Part shown: in pieces, positions 52,606 through 59,841 of the stretch
Layout: every line of letters begins with the position of its first letter
How positions within the stretch are numbered: position 1 is the stretch's first letter
From: Pseudomonas mandelii
Lineage (GTDB): Bacteria > Pseudomonadota > Gammaproteobacteria > Pseudomonadales > Pseudomonadaceae
Length of the DNA: 64,000 nt
Reading direction: 5' to 3'
Assembly: GCF_900106065.1 (NCBI RefSeq)
Contig: NZ_LT629796.1
Location: 4,433,501 to 4,497,500, forward strand
Notes under the pieces: model-generated
The model's input: only the letters and a program-made list of their open reading frames with translations
Told to the model about the DNA's origin: nothing
The model's database searches: none
Translations under genes and position numbers: made by a program

Positions 52606-54066
52606 TCAGAGCACCGAAGCCGTTTCCGGCACTTTCGGCTGGCGATACAGGTCCAGCAGCACCTGATCCAGCACCGACGATGCGCCAAACGGGGCCTTGT
52701 CGTTGAGGATCGCCACCACCGCCCAGGTGTTGCCGTTGACGTCACGGCTGTAACCGGAGATCGCGCGCACGGTGTTCAGGGTGCCGGTCTTGACGTGAGC
52801 TTCGCCGCGCATTGCCGTGGTTTTCAGGCGTTTACGCATGGTGCCGTCGGTGCCTGCAATCGGCATCGAGCTGATGAACTCGGCGGAGTAGGGACTGCGC
52901 CACGCAGCTTGCAGCATCGCCGCCATTTCACGAGCGCTCACGCGTTCGGCGCGAGACAGGCCGGAGCCGTTCTCCATCACCAGGTGCGGCGCGGTGATGC
53001 CTTTCTTCGCCAGCCACTGACGCACCACACGCTGGGCAGCCCTGGCGTCGTCACCGTCGGCGTCGGTGCGGAATTTCTGGCCCAGGCTCAGGAACAACTG
53101 CTGAGCCATGGTGTTGTTGCTGTATTTGTTGATGTCGCGAATGATTTCCGCCAGATCCGGCGAGTAGGCCCGGGCCAGCACCTTGGCGTTGCTCGGCGTT
53201 GGCGCCAGACGGTCCCTGCCCTGGATGCTGCCACCCAGTTCTTTCCAGATCGCCCGCACGGCACCCGCGGTATAGGTGGCGTGGTCAAGCAGCGACAGAT
53301 AAGTCTGCGAGCTGCAGCCTTCGCCCAACTGACCGCCGACCGTCACAGTCACGCTGCCATCGGCCTGGGTCACCGGGTTGTAACGCACGCCACCGGTACA
53401 TTGCTTGGAATTGACTGCTTTGACCTGGTTTTCAACTTTGATGCTGGCAATCGGCGGTTCCACCGACACCAGGACCCGGCCATTGTCGTTGCGTGCCACG
53501 AAGCGCAAGGCCTTGAGGTTGACCATCAGCGAATCAGGCTTGACCAGGAACGGCTTGTTGTCGTCATTGCCATCGTCGTTGAACTCAGGCAGTTGCGGTT
53601 GCACGAAGAAGCCACGATCCAACACCAGGTCGCCGGTGATTTGCGTCACGCCGTTGGCGCGCAAATCACGCATCAGCAGCCAGAGCTTTTCCATGTTCAG
53701 TTTCGGATCGCCGCCACCCTTGAGGTAGAGGTTGCCGTTGAGGATGCCACCGCTGAGGGTGCCGTCGGTGTAGAACTCGGTTTTCCACTGATGGTTCGGG
53801 CCGAGCATTTCCAGCGCCGCATAGGTGGTTACCAGCTTCATGGTCGAAGCCGGGTTGACCGAAACGTCAGCGTTGTAAATGGTCGGTGTACCCGGGCCGT
53901 TCAGCGGGATCATCACCAACGACAGGGCGTTGTCCGGAAGCTTGCTGGCCTTCAGGGCCTTTTCTACGTTGGGTGACAGACCGGTGTTGATGGTGGCGGC
54001 GGAAACGGAGAAGGCCAGAGGAAGAAGGACGCCGGCCAGTAACAAGGGACGCAAAGATTTGATCAT
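52606..54066 (-). CDS. dacB: D-alanyl-D-alanine carboxypeptidase/endopeptidase (PBP4, DacB)
   Basis: 486 residues. Signal peptide MIKSLRPLLLAGVLLPLAFS (cleaved after VSA near 23). Class C PBP motifs are present: SxxK at Ser74-Thr-Met-Lys77 (NPASTMKLVTTYAALE), SxN in the YSNNTMAQ stretch and KTG in HVKTGTLNTVRAISGY. The insert domain between SxxK and SxN is of normal size. It trims or cleaves peptidoglycan cross-links in the periplasm. ATG 54066 places the signal peptide at the N-terminus; the longer frame to 54201 does not. Confidence 0.94.
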   Translation of the reverse strand: MIKSLRPLLLAGVLLPLAFSVSAATINTGLSPNVEKALKASKLPDNALSLVMIPLNGPGTPTIYNADVSVNPASTMKLVTTYAALEMLGPNHQWKTEFYTDGTLSGGILNGNLYLKGGGDPKLNMEKLWLLMRDLRANGVTQITGDLVLDRGFFVQPQLPEFNDDGNDDNKPFLVKPDSLMVNLKALRFVARNDNGRVLVSVEPPIASIKVENQVKAVNSKQCTGGVRYNPVTQADGSVTVTVGGQLGEGCSSQTYLSLLDHATYTAGAVRAIWKELGGSIQGRDRLAPTPSNAKVLARAYSPDLAEIIRDINKYSNNTMAQQLFLSLGQKFRTDADGDDARAAQRVVRQWLAKKGITAPHLVMENGSGLSRAERVSAREMAAMLQAAWRSPYSAEFISSMPIAGTDGTMRKRLKTTAMRGEAHVKTGTLNTVRAISGYSRDVNGNTWAVVAILNDKAPFGASSVLDQVLLDLYRQPKVPETASVL

Positions 54067-54300
54067 GTGAAATTGAACCCTGCATTCGAGGGGAAAAAAG
54101 GCGAGGGCATGAAGATAAATTCCCTCAGTGGTCATGAAAGTGTCGGCATTATGCCCCAAGGTGCAACGGCTTGTGCCTTGCCGTGGCCTTCTAATCCGCA
54201 ATTTTTTTACCGACGGTCAGCGACGCGCCCCAGAGAGTCGGGCAATTAGCGGCTTAAACTGCTAAAGTGCCGCCCGTTATTACTTATGAGGATTGTTCCA

Positions 54301-54381
54301 ATGGCGACTAACCGTTCCCAGCGTCTGCGCAAAAAACTGTGCGTCGATGAATTTCAAGTTTTGCTGATTAGCAAAAAATAG
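54301..54381 (+). pseudogene. 5' fragment of yggL (broken copy)
   Basis: Codons 1-19 (MATNRSQRLRKKLCVDEFQ) match the complete yggL at 54872-55216 exactly in protein. The match ends there, and seven unrelated codons and a stop follow. About 35 bp of upstream sequence, including GTTATTACTTATGAGGATTGTT, also matches the promoter/leader of the complete copy. Nucleotide differences are mostly third positions (AAACTGTGCGTCGAT versus AAGCTCTGTGTAGAC), so it is a diverged homologue, not a recent duplication. It lies next to dacB and marks the left edge of foreign-looking DNA. Confidence 0.8.
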
Positions 54382-54871
54382 TTCGAATGTTGTCAAAAAC
54401 GCTTTGTCACTTTTTTCTCTGAATCCCCCGCTCTTCCGCTCTCCCTTCAAGCATCAAGCCGCTTTCAGCCGATCACTCCTTCGGGGGTGTGCCACGGTAG
54501 TCCTATCACCACCGCAACATTCCAACCTGCAGCCCTCCCGCCATCCGTTTACCTCAATTTGAGGAGATGGAAGATGCTCGAAAGCTAATTGAGATTTGCC
54601 GCGATTTCTCCGAATTTGATAGTGAATGGAGTCATCAAGCCGATAGGGGGCGACCCCCGGATACTAAATGCAGGGTTTCAGATGTGGGGCGGTAATGGAG
54701 AAGCGGTAAATGCCAGGCATGCTGTGAGAAGAATAGGATCGTCCTCGTGCTTGATCACGGACAGTAAGGGGGGGCGAATAGGGGAGAGAGTTCGGGGGGA
54801 CTTAAATTGACGATTAGAGTTCTTATCTTCAGAAACAAAAAGGGCCATCACGATGGATGACCCTTTGAACA
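54382..54871. other. Gap with no recognisable gene
   Basis: Base composition and codon-like structure differ from the flanks. A 73-codon frame from a TTG near 54589 has no family resemblance. The last 35 bp hold the yggL terminator. Probably junction DNA of the accessory region. Confidence 0.5.
54837..54867 (-). terminator. Terminator of yggL
   Basis: On the minus strand AAAGGGTCATC-CATCGT-GATGGCCCTTTTTG forms an imperfect stem ending in a T-run just after the yggL stop. Confidence 0.75.
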
Positions 54872-55216
54872 TCAAGCTACCGGATTGATCGGCTTTTCCG
54901 GGTACCACACGTCCAGCAGCGGGCTGACTTCAACGCTGGTCAGCTCGGTGCGGCCTTTGAGCCAGGCTTCAACGGCAGCGCGTTGTTCGGCGCTGACCGA
55001 ACCACGCTTCTGTAGGCAAACCAGACCGTAGTCGTCGCCGCCAACATAGCCCAGACCGTTAGCTTCCATGGCTTCTTTCAGGAACGCGTCGAGGAATGCA
55101 TCGATTGCCTCGTCAGCCAAATCTTCCTTGAAGTCCAGGTTCAGCTCGAAGCCCAATTCCTGGAACTCGTCTACACAGAGCTTTTTGCGCAGACGCTGGG
55201 AACGGTTAGTGGCCAT
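54872..55216 (-). CDS. yggL: YggL (DUF469) 50S ribosome-associated protein
   Basis: 114 residues. The opening RSQRLRKKLCVDEFQELGFEL, acidic FKEDLADEAIDAFLDAFLKE and C-terminal LDVWYPEKP are typical of YggL/DUF469, an acidic small protein that binds the large ribosomal subunit. AAGAGGA precedes the ATG. It is complete, but faces the 5' fragment of a diverged homologue 490 bp away in inverted orientation, suggesting that this copy arrived with, or was moved by, the accessory segment. Confidence 0.9.
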   Translation of the reverse strand: MATNRSQRLRKKLCVDEFQELGFELNLDFKEDLADEAIDAFLDAFLKEAMEANGLGYVGGDDYGLVCLQKRGSVSAEQRAAVEAWLKGRTELTSVEVSPLLDVWYPEKPINPVA

Positions 55217-55573
55217 TGAAACAATCCTCTTAAGTAATAACGCCGCGCATCTTACCAGCTAAGCGGCACCTCTGCCTGATTGAGTGAGGCGCTGGCCAAG
55301 CGAAGCAGTTGCTCCATCGAATTTAAGCTTCCCAATTTTAGAGGATGGCCAGTTGCCGTCGCCGCAGATGCTCATGGTCACCTGCGCAAAGACCGCGTTG
55401 GCAACGGTTTTCGAAGTGAGCTATGAAAGCGCAACTCAGCTCAGTCCAGATGATTCAGTGGGTGCAATCGAATTAGCTCCCGCAGGGGATGCGGGGAGAA
55501 TACTCAATTCTGCGTTTTGTACGGTGGGCGGCCCCTCCTATCATTTTCAGCGGTACCGCATAGCTGAAATCAG
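55217..55573. other. Gap with no convincing gene
   Basis: It contains the yggL promoter and a 97-codon frame (about 55284-55577, plus strand) that resembles no family I know and overlaps the XRE gene end. I see no other signal. Confidence 0.45.
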
Positions 55574-55855
55574 TTAGAACCCTATTTCAGCTAGCTCCAT
55601 TCGAATCCTTTCAAACAAATGATCCTTGTTGGCATGCTCGTTTGAAGTGAGATAGCCGGCGAAGATTATGCTCATTGGATGAACCCCGAGCACATCTGCC
55701 ATCTGCTCGATTTTGTCAATTGAAGCACTACCTCTTCCTGCTTCGAGGTTGCTTATGTAGGGCTGGCTTGGACCTAAGCTTTCCTGGGGAATGTCTCTCT
55801 TAAGTCGAAATGACTTGATGGAGGTACCAATAGCCCGCTTGAGTTCCAATCGCAT
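55574..55855 (-). CDS. XRE-family transcriptional regulator (HTH_3)
   Basis: About 93 residues. The Cro/C1-type HTH spans about residues 6-62: IGTSIKSFRLKRDIPQESLG, PSQPYISNLEAGRGSASIDK and IEQMADVLGVHPMSIIFAG. A short C-terminal helix follows. The ATG at 55855 (MRLELKRAI) is preferred over one five codons upstream, because the HTH starts immediately. It is divergent from an unrecognised 233-residue gene, with the palindrome TATACT-N6-AGTATA between them; it probably represses both. Confidence 0.85.
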   Translation of the reverse strand: MRLELKRAIGTSIKSFRLKRDIPQESLGPSQPYISNLEAGRGSASIDKIEQMADVLGVHPMSIIFAGYLTSNEHANKDHLFERIRMELAEIGF

Positions 55856-55905
55856 AAGTACTTCTCGCAAAAGGAACGATAAGGCCGGTCAAAGCAATTT
55901 TGTTC

Positions 55906-55923
55906 TATACTCTTCACAGTATA
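55906..55923. promoter_or_regulatory. XRE operator candidate
   Basis: Perfect inverted repeat TATACT-CTTCAC-AGTATA in the divergent promoter region; AGTATAAT also resembles a -10 element toward the plus-strand gene. Confidence 0.6.
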
Positions 55924-55996
55924 ATTTGGCGTCTTATGGTGTTTTTTGACCGGGCTGGGCGTTATTTTCTACAGAGACTGCGAGATTTATACGTCT

Positions 55997-56698
55997 ATGG
56001 AAACGAAATCATCATGCATGCCCGTCTGCATCGATTTGCCGGAGCGCACGTTGCTTGAAGACAGTACTTTTTTTGTCCGCTTGCGAACGCTGGATGAGCT
56101 GGATGCATTTTGGAGTAACCATCGGCACAGATTTCTCTACGCCTGTGAGGGGAAAAGCTTCAGCAATCCGACCTTTTTACGCGAGTATGAATGGGTGTTT
56201 AGCTCTACAAAGGCAGCAGTGGTTCGCACGGTTTTGCGGTGGGGACAGTCAGGAATCGACTGCGAGTTCTATGAATGGGCTAAACATGATCCTCAAATGC
56301 ACGAAATTTTTTTCGTGGACCGCGATGCCAACCGCGACTCCATGATCGAAAAGGGCATTTGGTTGGAAAAGAATGAGAAGGATTTTCGCGCTGATTGCAT
56401 TCGTCGAACTGCCGAGACATACCGCGGATGGTGGCGCTTTTGCAATCTGCCCAAGGGGTACAGCCCTAACGAATGGCTTGCTAGCGGCCGGGGTTATGAG
56501 GAGTTTATTGACCCTCAGATGCCTTGTCAGGAGGTTGCGACCGCACTACAGGAGCAGACTTTCGATGATTGGCGGCAATCCGATTTTTGGGAACTCGAAA
56601 CCCATAATAGTGAAAGCATCGATCAGCTTATCCAGTATTGGAAGAATGAGCGTGCGAAAGGCGAGGGCTATTATGGTGACGAAAACGAGCCCCTTTAG
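55997..56698 (+). CDS. Hypothetical protein of an XRE-linked cassette
   Basis: 233 residues from the ATG at 55997 (an upstream in-frame start at 55946 would place the promoter palindrome too close). No signal peptide or TM segment. It is rich in aromatic residues and Trp (TYRGWWRFCNL, DDWRQSDFWELE) and acidic at the C-terminus. CIDLPERTLLEDSTFFVRLRTLDEL could be a beta-rich start. I do not recognise a family. Regulation by the divergent XRE repressor is inferred from the operator-like palindrome. Lower G+C than the core genes. Confidence 0.65.
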   Translation: METKSSCMPVCIDLPERTLLEDSTFFVRLRTLDELDAFWSNHRHRFLYACEGKSFSNPTFLREYEWVFSSTKAAVVRTVLRWGQSGIDCEFYEWAKHDPQMHEIFFVDRDANRDSMIEKGIWLEKNEKDFRADCIRRTAETYRGWWRFCNLPKGYSPNEWLASGRGYEEFIDPQMPCQEVATALQEQTFDDWRQSDFWELETHNSESIDQLIQYWKNERAKGEGYYGDENEPL

Positions 56699-57136
56699 AC
56701 CCATGAGCTAAGCACGACTGCACGTTTTGATGCGCACTAGAACGCTTCAAACATGAACGCACGCTCTGGGGTAGCACGACTCCCCTTACAGTGAGCACTT
56801 TTCCCGAAGACGTCTTTGCAGCCCTTTTTGGGTAAGAGCGGAGCTGAGGCCAAGGACGAGCGCACCATGAATTAGATACAGCGCTGAGTCCTCGGGCACA
56901 ACGGGAGCACGTCATGTGACTGCTGGGGCCCAATCCAAGGGCGTCGGAAAGATGCATTGAGGTCAGCAACAACTTGCGCGCGCACAAGAATTCCGCTGAT
57001 GTCATTTGCATGAGGCTGCAGTATTTTGGAGCTTATTACTGCCTGAAAGGGCGCCACGTCAACTGTAAAGGTGTTGGCCGGAATTTGTGAGCGGTCCGGT
57101 GAATCACTGAGCTCCATTCCTGACGGGTACCGCAAG
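56699..57136. other. Gap with no convincing gene
   Basis: Minus-strand frames here (e.g. 56872-57135) read partly protein-like (VDVAPFQAVISSKILQPHAND) but lack a clear start signal and a family match. Possibly gene debris. Confidence 0.4.
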
Positions 57137-57553
57137 ATGACTGATCAGCCTTTAAAGTTCGGGACCTACCAGTGGTTTGAAGAAACCTCAGAGGAGCTTC
57201 CACTCAATGCGAGTGAGATCGAAGTGCGTTTGGCCATCGCCGAATTCGTAATTCGACGGGTTGCCGGAACTCCGGCAGGGGAAGAAGTTTTCAAGGGGTT
57301 GTTAAAGCTTTTTGAGAATCGGTATCCCCATCACAAACTGCTTTCGCATTATTTGCTCAGCCCTGGCTACTCAGCGTCGAACACGGATGACGTTGAGCCA
57401 GAGGCAGAGAAAGTCACTTTGGGGTTCGGCGCTCTGGATGAGAGGCTGGTCAATAACCTGCGCCATCGTGATGGAAGCCTGGAGCCACCCGGCCCGCTGG
57501 CGGGAGTAGGTACAGATCGCCCGTCTAGTGGCAATCGCCGTCGAAAACCATAG
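57137..57553 (+). CDS. Hypothetical protein, small helical with basic tail
   Basis: 138 residues from the ATG at 57137. The helical core (ASEIEVRLAIAEFVIRRVAG, EEVFKGLLKLFENRYPHHKLLSHYLL, in parts) is followed by a low-complexity Pro/Gly/Arg-rich tail ending SGNRRRKP. No family is recognised. The upstream frame extends to 57071 without clear signals. It is between the XRE cassette and the Sir2 gene, same strand as both. Confidence 0.5.
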   Translation: MTDQPLKFGTYQWFEETSEELPLNASEIEVRLAIAEFVIRRVAGTPAGEEVFKGLLKLFENRYPHHKLLSHYLLSPGYSASNTDDVEPEAEKVTLGFGALDERLVNNLRHRDGSLEPPGPLAGVGTDRPSSGNRRRKP

Positions 57554-57823
57554 AATTCGCAGTATTGACAGTGACATATACAGATCGATAGACGATGAAC
57601 TCTCGTTTCAGGCTGTTTTGAATGAGTAAGTCACGCACCCATTGTGGCGTTTTGTGGAGAGGCACAGGTCGCTTCCGATCCTCACTCCGGCATCATCATT
57701 ACCGCGAGGGTCATCTTGATGAATTCTCCATCTCGGTCGATCACCACCAGGGCGCTGCGTACGATACGCATCAATTATGATCAGCCGCAGCTCCTTGAAG
57801 TGTAAAGCGGGAAGGTTGGCGCC

Positions 57824-58606
57824 ATGACTGCCATAGAGCAAGCTGTAGACGCACTGCAGAAGGCCAGGAAGGTGGTCTTTTTCACCGGCGCTGGCATCTC
57901 CGCGGATAGCGGCATTCCCACGTACCGCGAAAAACTTTCTGGAATCTGGGCAGGATACGATCCGAGGGACTTAGATACGGCCAAGGCCTTTCGGGAAAAC
58001 CCAGCGTTGGTATGGGGATGGTATCTGTGGCGGCGTCTCCGTGTTGCTCAAGCAAAGCCCAATGCTGCACATCTTGTGATACCGCGCATGATTAATTCAG
58101 AACGCCAAGTGTCTGTTATCACTCAAAATATTGATGATCTCCATGAGCGAGCAGGCTCGCTAAATGTGGTGCATTTGCATGGCAGTTTGGCAATGCCCAA
58201 GTGCTTCGCCTGCCATCGGCCAGCGGTTGTGTCACCCAGTCAATCAGTAGTGCCGGATGAAGGCGCTCTGATCGACCCTCCTAGATGTCAGCGGTGTAAC
58301 GGGAAACTGCGTCCTGCAGTGGTCTGGTACGGAGAGGATTTACCAGCTCAGGCTTGGAAAACTGCAGTGCAGTTGGTGAAGGATTGCGATCTGCTGGTCT
58401 CAGTCGGCACCTCCGGAATCGTCATGCCTGCCGCAGGCCTTCCCGATCTTGCGTTGGCGTCGGGAGCTTCGGTCATTCATGTGAACAAGGTCGACGTTGC
58501 AATGGGTGAACCGAGGGAGTTCATGCTGATGGGGGCTGCCGCTGAAGTACTGTCGATGCTGCTCGAAAGGATAGAGACGGGGGGGGCCAGGAAGCTTGAG
58601 CTTTGA
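57824..58606 (+). CDS. Sir2-family NAD-dependent deacylase
   Basis: 260 residues, a complete sirtuin. The NAD-binding GAGISADSGIPTYR lies at about 22-35, with Gln101-Asn-Ile-Asp104 and catalytic His119 in HLHG. A Zn ribbon (Cys127, Cys130, Cys155, Cys158) and SVGTSGIVMPAA follow. Tyr67-x-x-Arg70 (GWYLWRR) is the pair that defines class III sirtuins acting on succinyl/malonyl-lysine (as in SIRT5 and CobB). It is therefore probably a protein deacylase rather than a defence NADase, although its accessory location leaves this open. A direct-repeat array lies about 100 bp downstream. Confidence 0.9.
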   Translation: MTAIEQAVDALQKARKVVFFTGAGISADSGIPTYREKLSGIWAGYDPRDLDTAKAFRENPALVWGWYLWRRLRVAQAKPNAAHLVIPRMINSERQVSVITQNIDDLHERAGSLNVVHLHGSLAMPKCFACHRPAVVSPSQSVVPDEGALIDPPRCQRCNGKLRPAVVWYGEDLPAQAWKTAVQLVKDCDLLVSVGTSGIVMPAAGLPDLALASGASVIHVNKVDVAMGEPREFMLMGAAAEVLSMLLERIETGGARKLEL

Positions 58607-58703
58607 AGCCGCGTTTCGAACACGTGTTCCTGGTCTGTCCATTAGCCCCTTCAGGCGTCAGAAGGATGTTTTGGTGGCCGCTTACGACGCAGGTTTATAG
58701 GGA

Positions 58704-58754
58704 ATTATAGAGCGATTATAGAGCGATTATAGAGCGATTATAGAGCGATTATAG
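58704..58754. repeat. 11-bp tandem repeat, four copies plus partial
   Basis: ATTATAGAGCG repeats at 58704, 58715, 58726 and 58737 without any change, followed by ATTATAG to 58754. The period is close to one helical turn. It is A+T-rich, between sir2 and the BPSL0761-like gene. Confidence 0.95.
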
Positions 58755-58811
58755 GTGACTGAACCTGGTCGTCTTGTGTTGGACTGACGACCTCAACGCG
58801 TGGAGCCTTAA

Positions 58812-59078
58812 ATGACGATGCCATTTGAACGGAGCAGGTCCGTCGCACAAACTCATGCTTTCCTGACGGAACTTGCTCGCGACACAGAAGTGCCCGAGCG
58901 CATTAGACAAAACGCTCATTTCCTTTTACGCCACTTTCCCACTAAGCACGATGTGCTGCAGGCTGGTCGAATTGAAGAGCAAGCGAAAAAAATAGGGGTA
59001 GGTACATTTGGCGTAACCGTCCGGCCAACTCACCTTCCTGACCCCGACGCCAAAGGCGATGGTGTCCACCTAATTTAA
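58812..59078 (+). CDS. BPSL0761-family small protein
   Basis: 88 residues. MTMPFERSRSVAQTHAFLTELARD and IRQNAHFLLRHFPT match the short BPSL0761 family of unknown function, common in accessory and phage-related contexts. After about residue 65 the sequence runs into the left end of the IS66-type element (the last codons, GDGVHLI, lie in the GTGTCCACCTAA region), so the C-terminus may have been altered by the insertion. Confidence 0.65.
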   Translation: MTMPFERSRSVAQTHAFLTELARDTEVPERIRQNAHFLLRHFPTKHDVLQAGRIEEQAKKIGVGTFGVTVRPTHLPDPDAKGDGVHLI

Positions 59079-59115
59079 GTGGACACCATTTCTAGCCTTT
59101 TAAGCGGGTCTTTCC

Positions 59116-59448
59116 ATGCAGTCACAACGCCGTTCCTATTCAAAATCCTTCAAGGCCCAAGTTGTCCAAGAGTGCGCCCAGCCCGGCGCATCGATTGCCA
59201 GCGTCGCGCAGAAGCACAGCCTTAACGCGAACCTCGTCCATAAATGGATTAGGGTACTCACGAACAAAACCATGGCGCTGCAACCTGCTTTCATTCCAGT
59301 GCCCTTGCCGCTAGCCGGAGGACATTCGCAGGCAGCTTCATCGAGTATCTGCATTGAAATCCAGCACCCGCGTGGCACCGTCAAAGTGAACTGGCCGACC
59401 GAAAGCGCTGTCGCCTGTGCCACCTTTCTGCGAGACCTATTGGTATGA
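59116..59448 (+). CDS. tnpA: IS66 accessory protein TnpA
   Basis: 110 residues. The N-terminal HTH (YSKSFKAQVVQECAQPGASI, ASVAQKHSLNANLVHKWIR) is the IS66 TnpA/IS3-Orf1-type DNA-binding domain. The C-terminal half IEIQHPRGTVKVNWPTES is the usual beta-rich tail. It overlaps tnpB by ATGA. Needed for IS66 transposition with TnpB and TnpC. Confidence 0.92.
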   Translation: MQSQRRSYSKSFKAQVVQECAQPGASIASVAQKHSLNANLVHKWIRVLTNKTMALQPAFIPVPLPLAGGHSQAASSSICIEIQHPRGTVKVNWPTESAVACATFLRDLLV

Positions 59449-59780
59449 TTCGGATCGATGCCATCTGGCTTGCCACCGAGCCTATGGACATGCGCGCCGG
59501 TACCGAGACCGCGCTGGCCAGGGTGATCGCGGTGTTCGGTGTGGCGAAGCCGCACTGCGCATACCTCTTCGCTAATCGCCGTGCCAACCGAATGAAAGTC
59601 TTGGTGCATGACGGTGTGGGCATTTGGCTGGCAGCGCGACGATTGAACCAAGGCAAGTTTCATTGGCCCGGCATCCGTCACGGATCGGAAGTCGAACTCG
59701 ATAACGAGCAACTTCAAGCCTTGGTACTGGGTTTGCCGTGGCAGCGGGTCGGCGCAGGCAGCGCGATCACAGTGCTTTAG
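59445..59780 (+). CDS. tnpB: IS66 accessory protein TnpB
   Basis: 111 residues. MRAGTETALARV, AYLFANRRANRMKVLVHDG and the Trp-rich GVGIWLAARRLNQGKFHWP are classic IS66 Orf2/TnpB features. It starts within the tnpA stop (ATGA), so it is translationally coupled. Confidence 0.93.
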   Translation: MIRIDAIWLATEPMDMRAGTETALARVIAVFGVAKPHCAYLFANRRANRMKVLVHDGVGIWLAARRLNQGKFHWPGIRHGSEVELDNEQLQALVLGLPWQRVGAGSAITVL

Positions 59781-59841
59781 CCCCTGCCATTAGCCCATCG
59801 GTTTATCGCTGTTGACGACCTGCTCTGACACAATCAGCGGC

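Noticed and set aside
55284..55577. Plus-strand 97-codon frame
   Set aside because: No ribosome binding site, no family resemblance, and it overlaps the end of the XRE gene. The minus strand of the same stretch is also interrupted by stops.
56872..57135. Minus-strand 87-codon frame with protein-like text
   Set aside because: Overlaps the start region of the 138-residue gene on the other strand and has no recognisable family or start signal; gene debris is possible but cannot be shown.
58140..58165. GAGCGAGCAGGCTCGCT inside the Sir2 gene looks like a REP core
   Set aside because: It encodes conserved sirtuin residues (LHERAGS after the NID motif) and has no inverted partner nearby, so it is coincidence or at most convergent with REP.
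55574..58606. XRE-ORFan-Sir2 region as a known anti-phage system (Thoeris, DSR, SIR2-HerA)
   Set aside because: The Sir2 protein is a stand-alone, Zn-ribbon deacylase-type enzyme. No TIR, HerA, Argonaute or SLOG partner is present.
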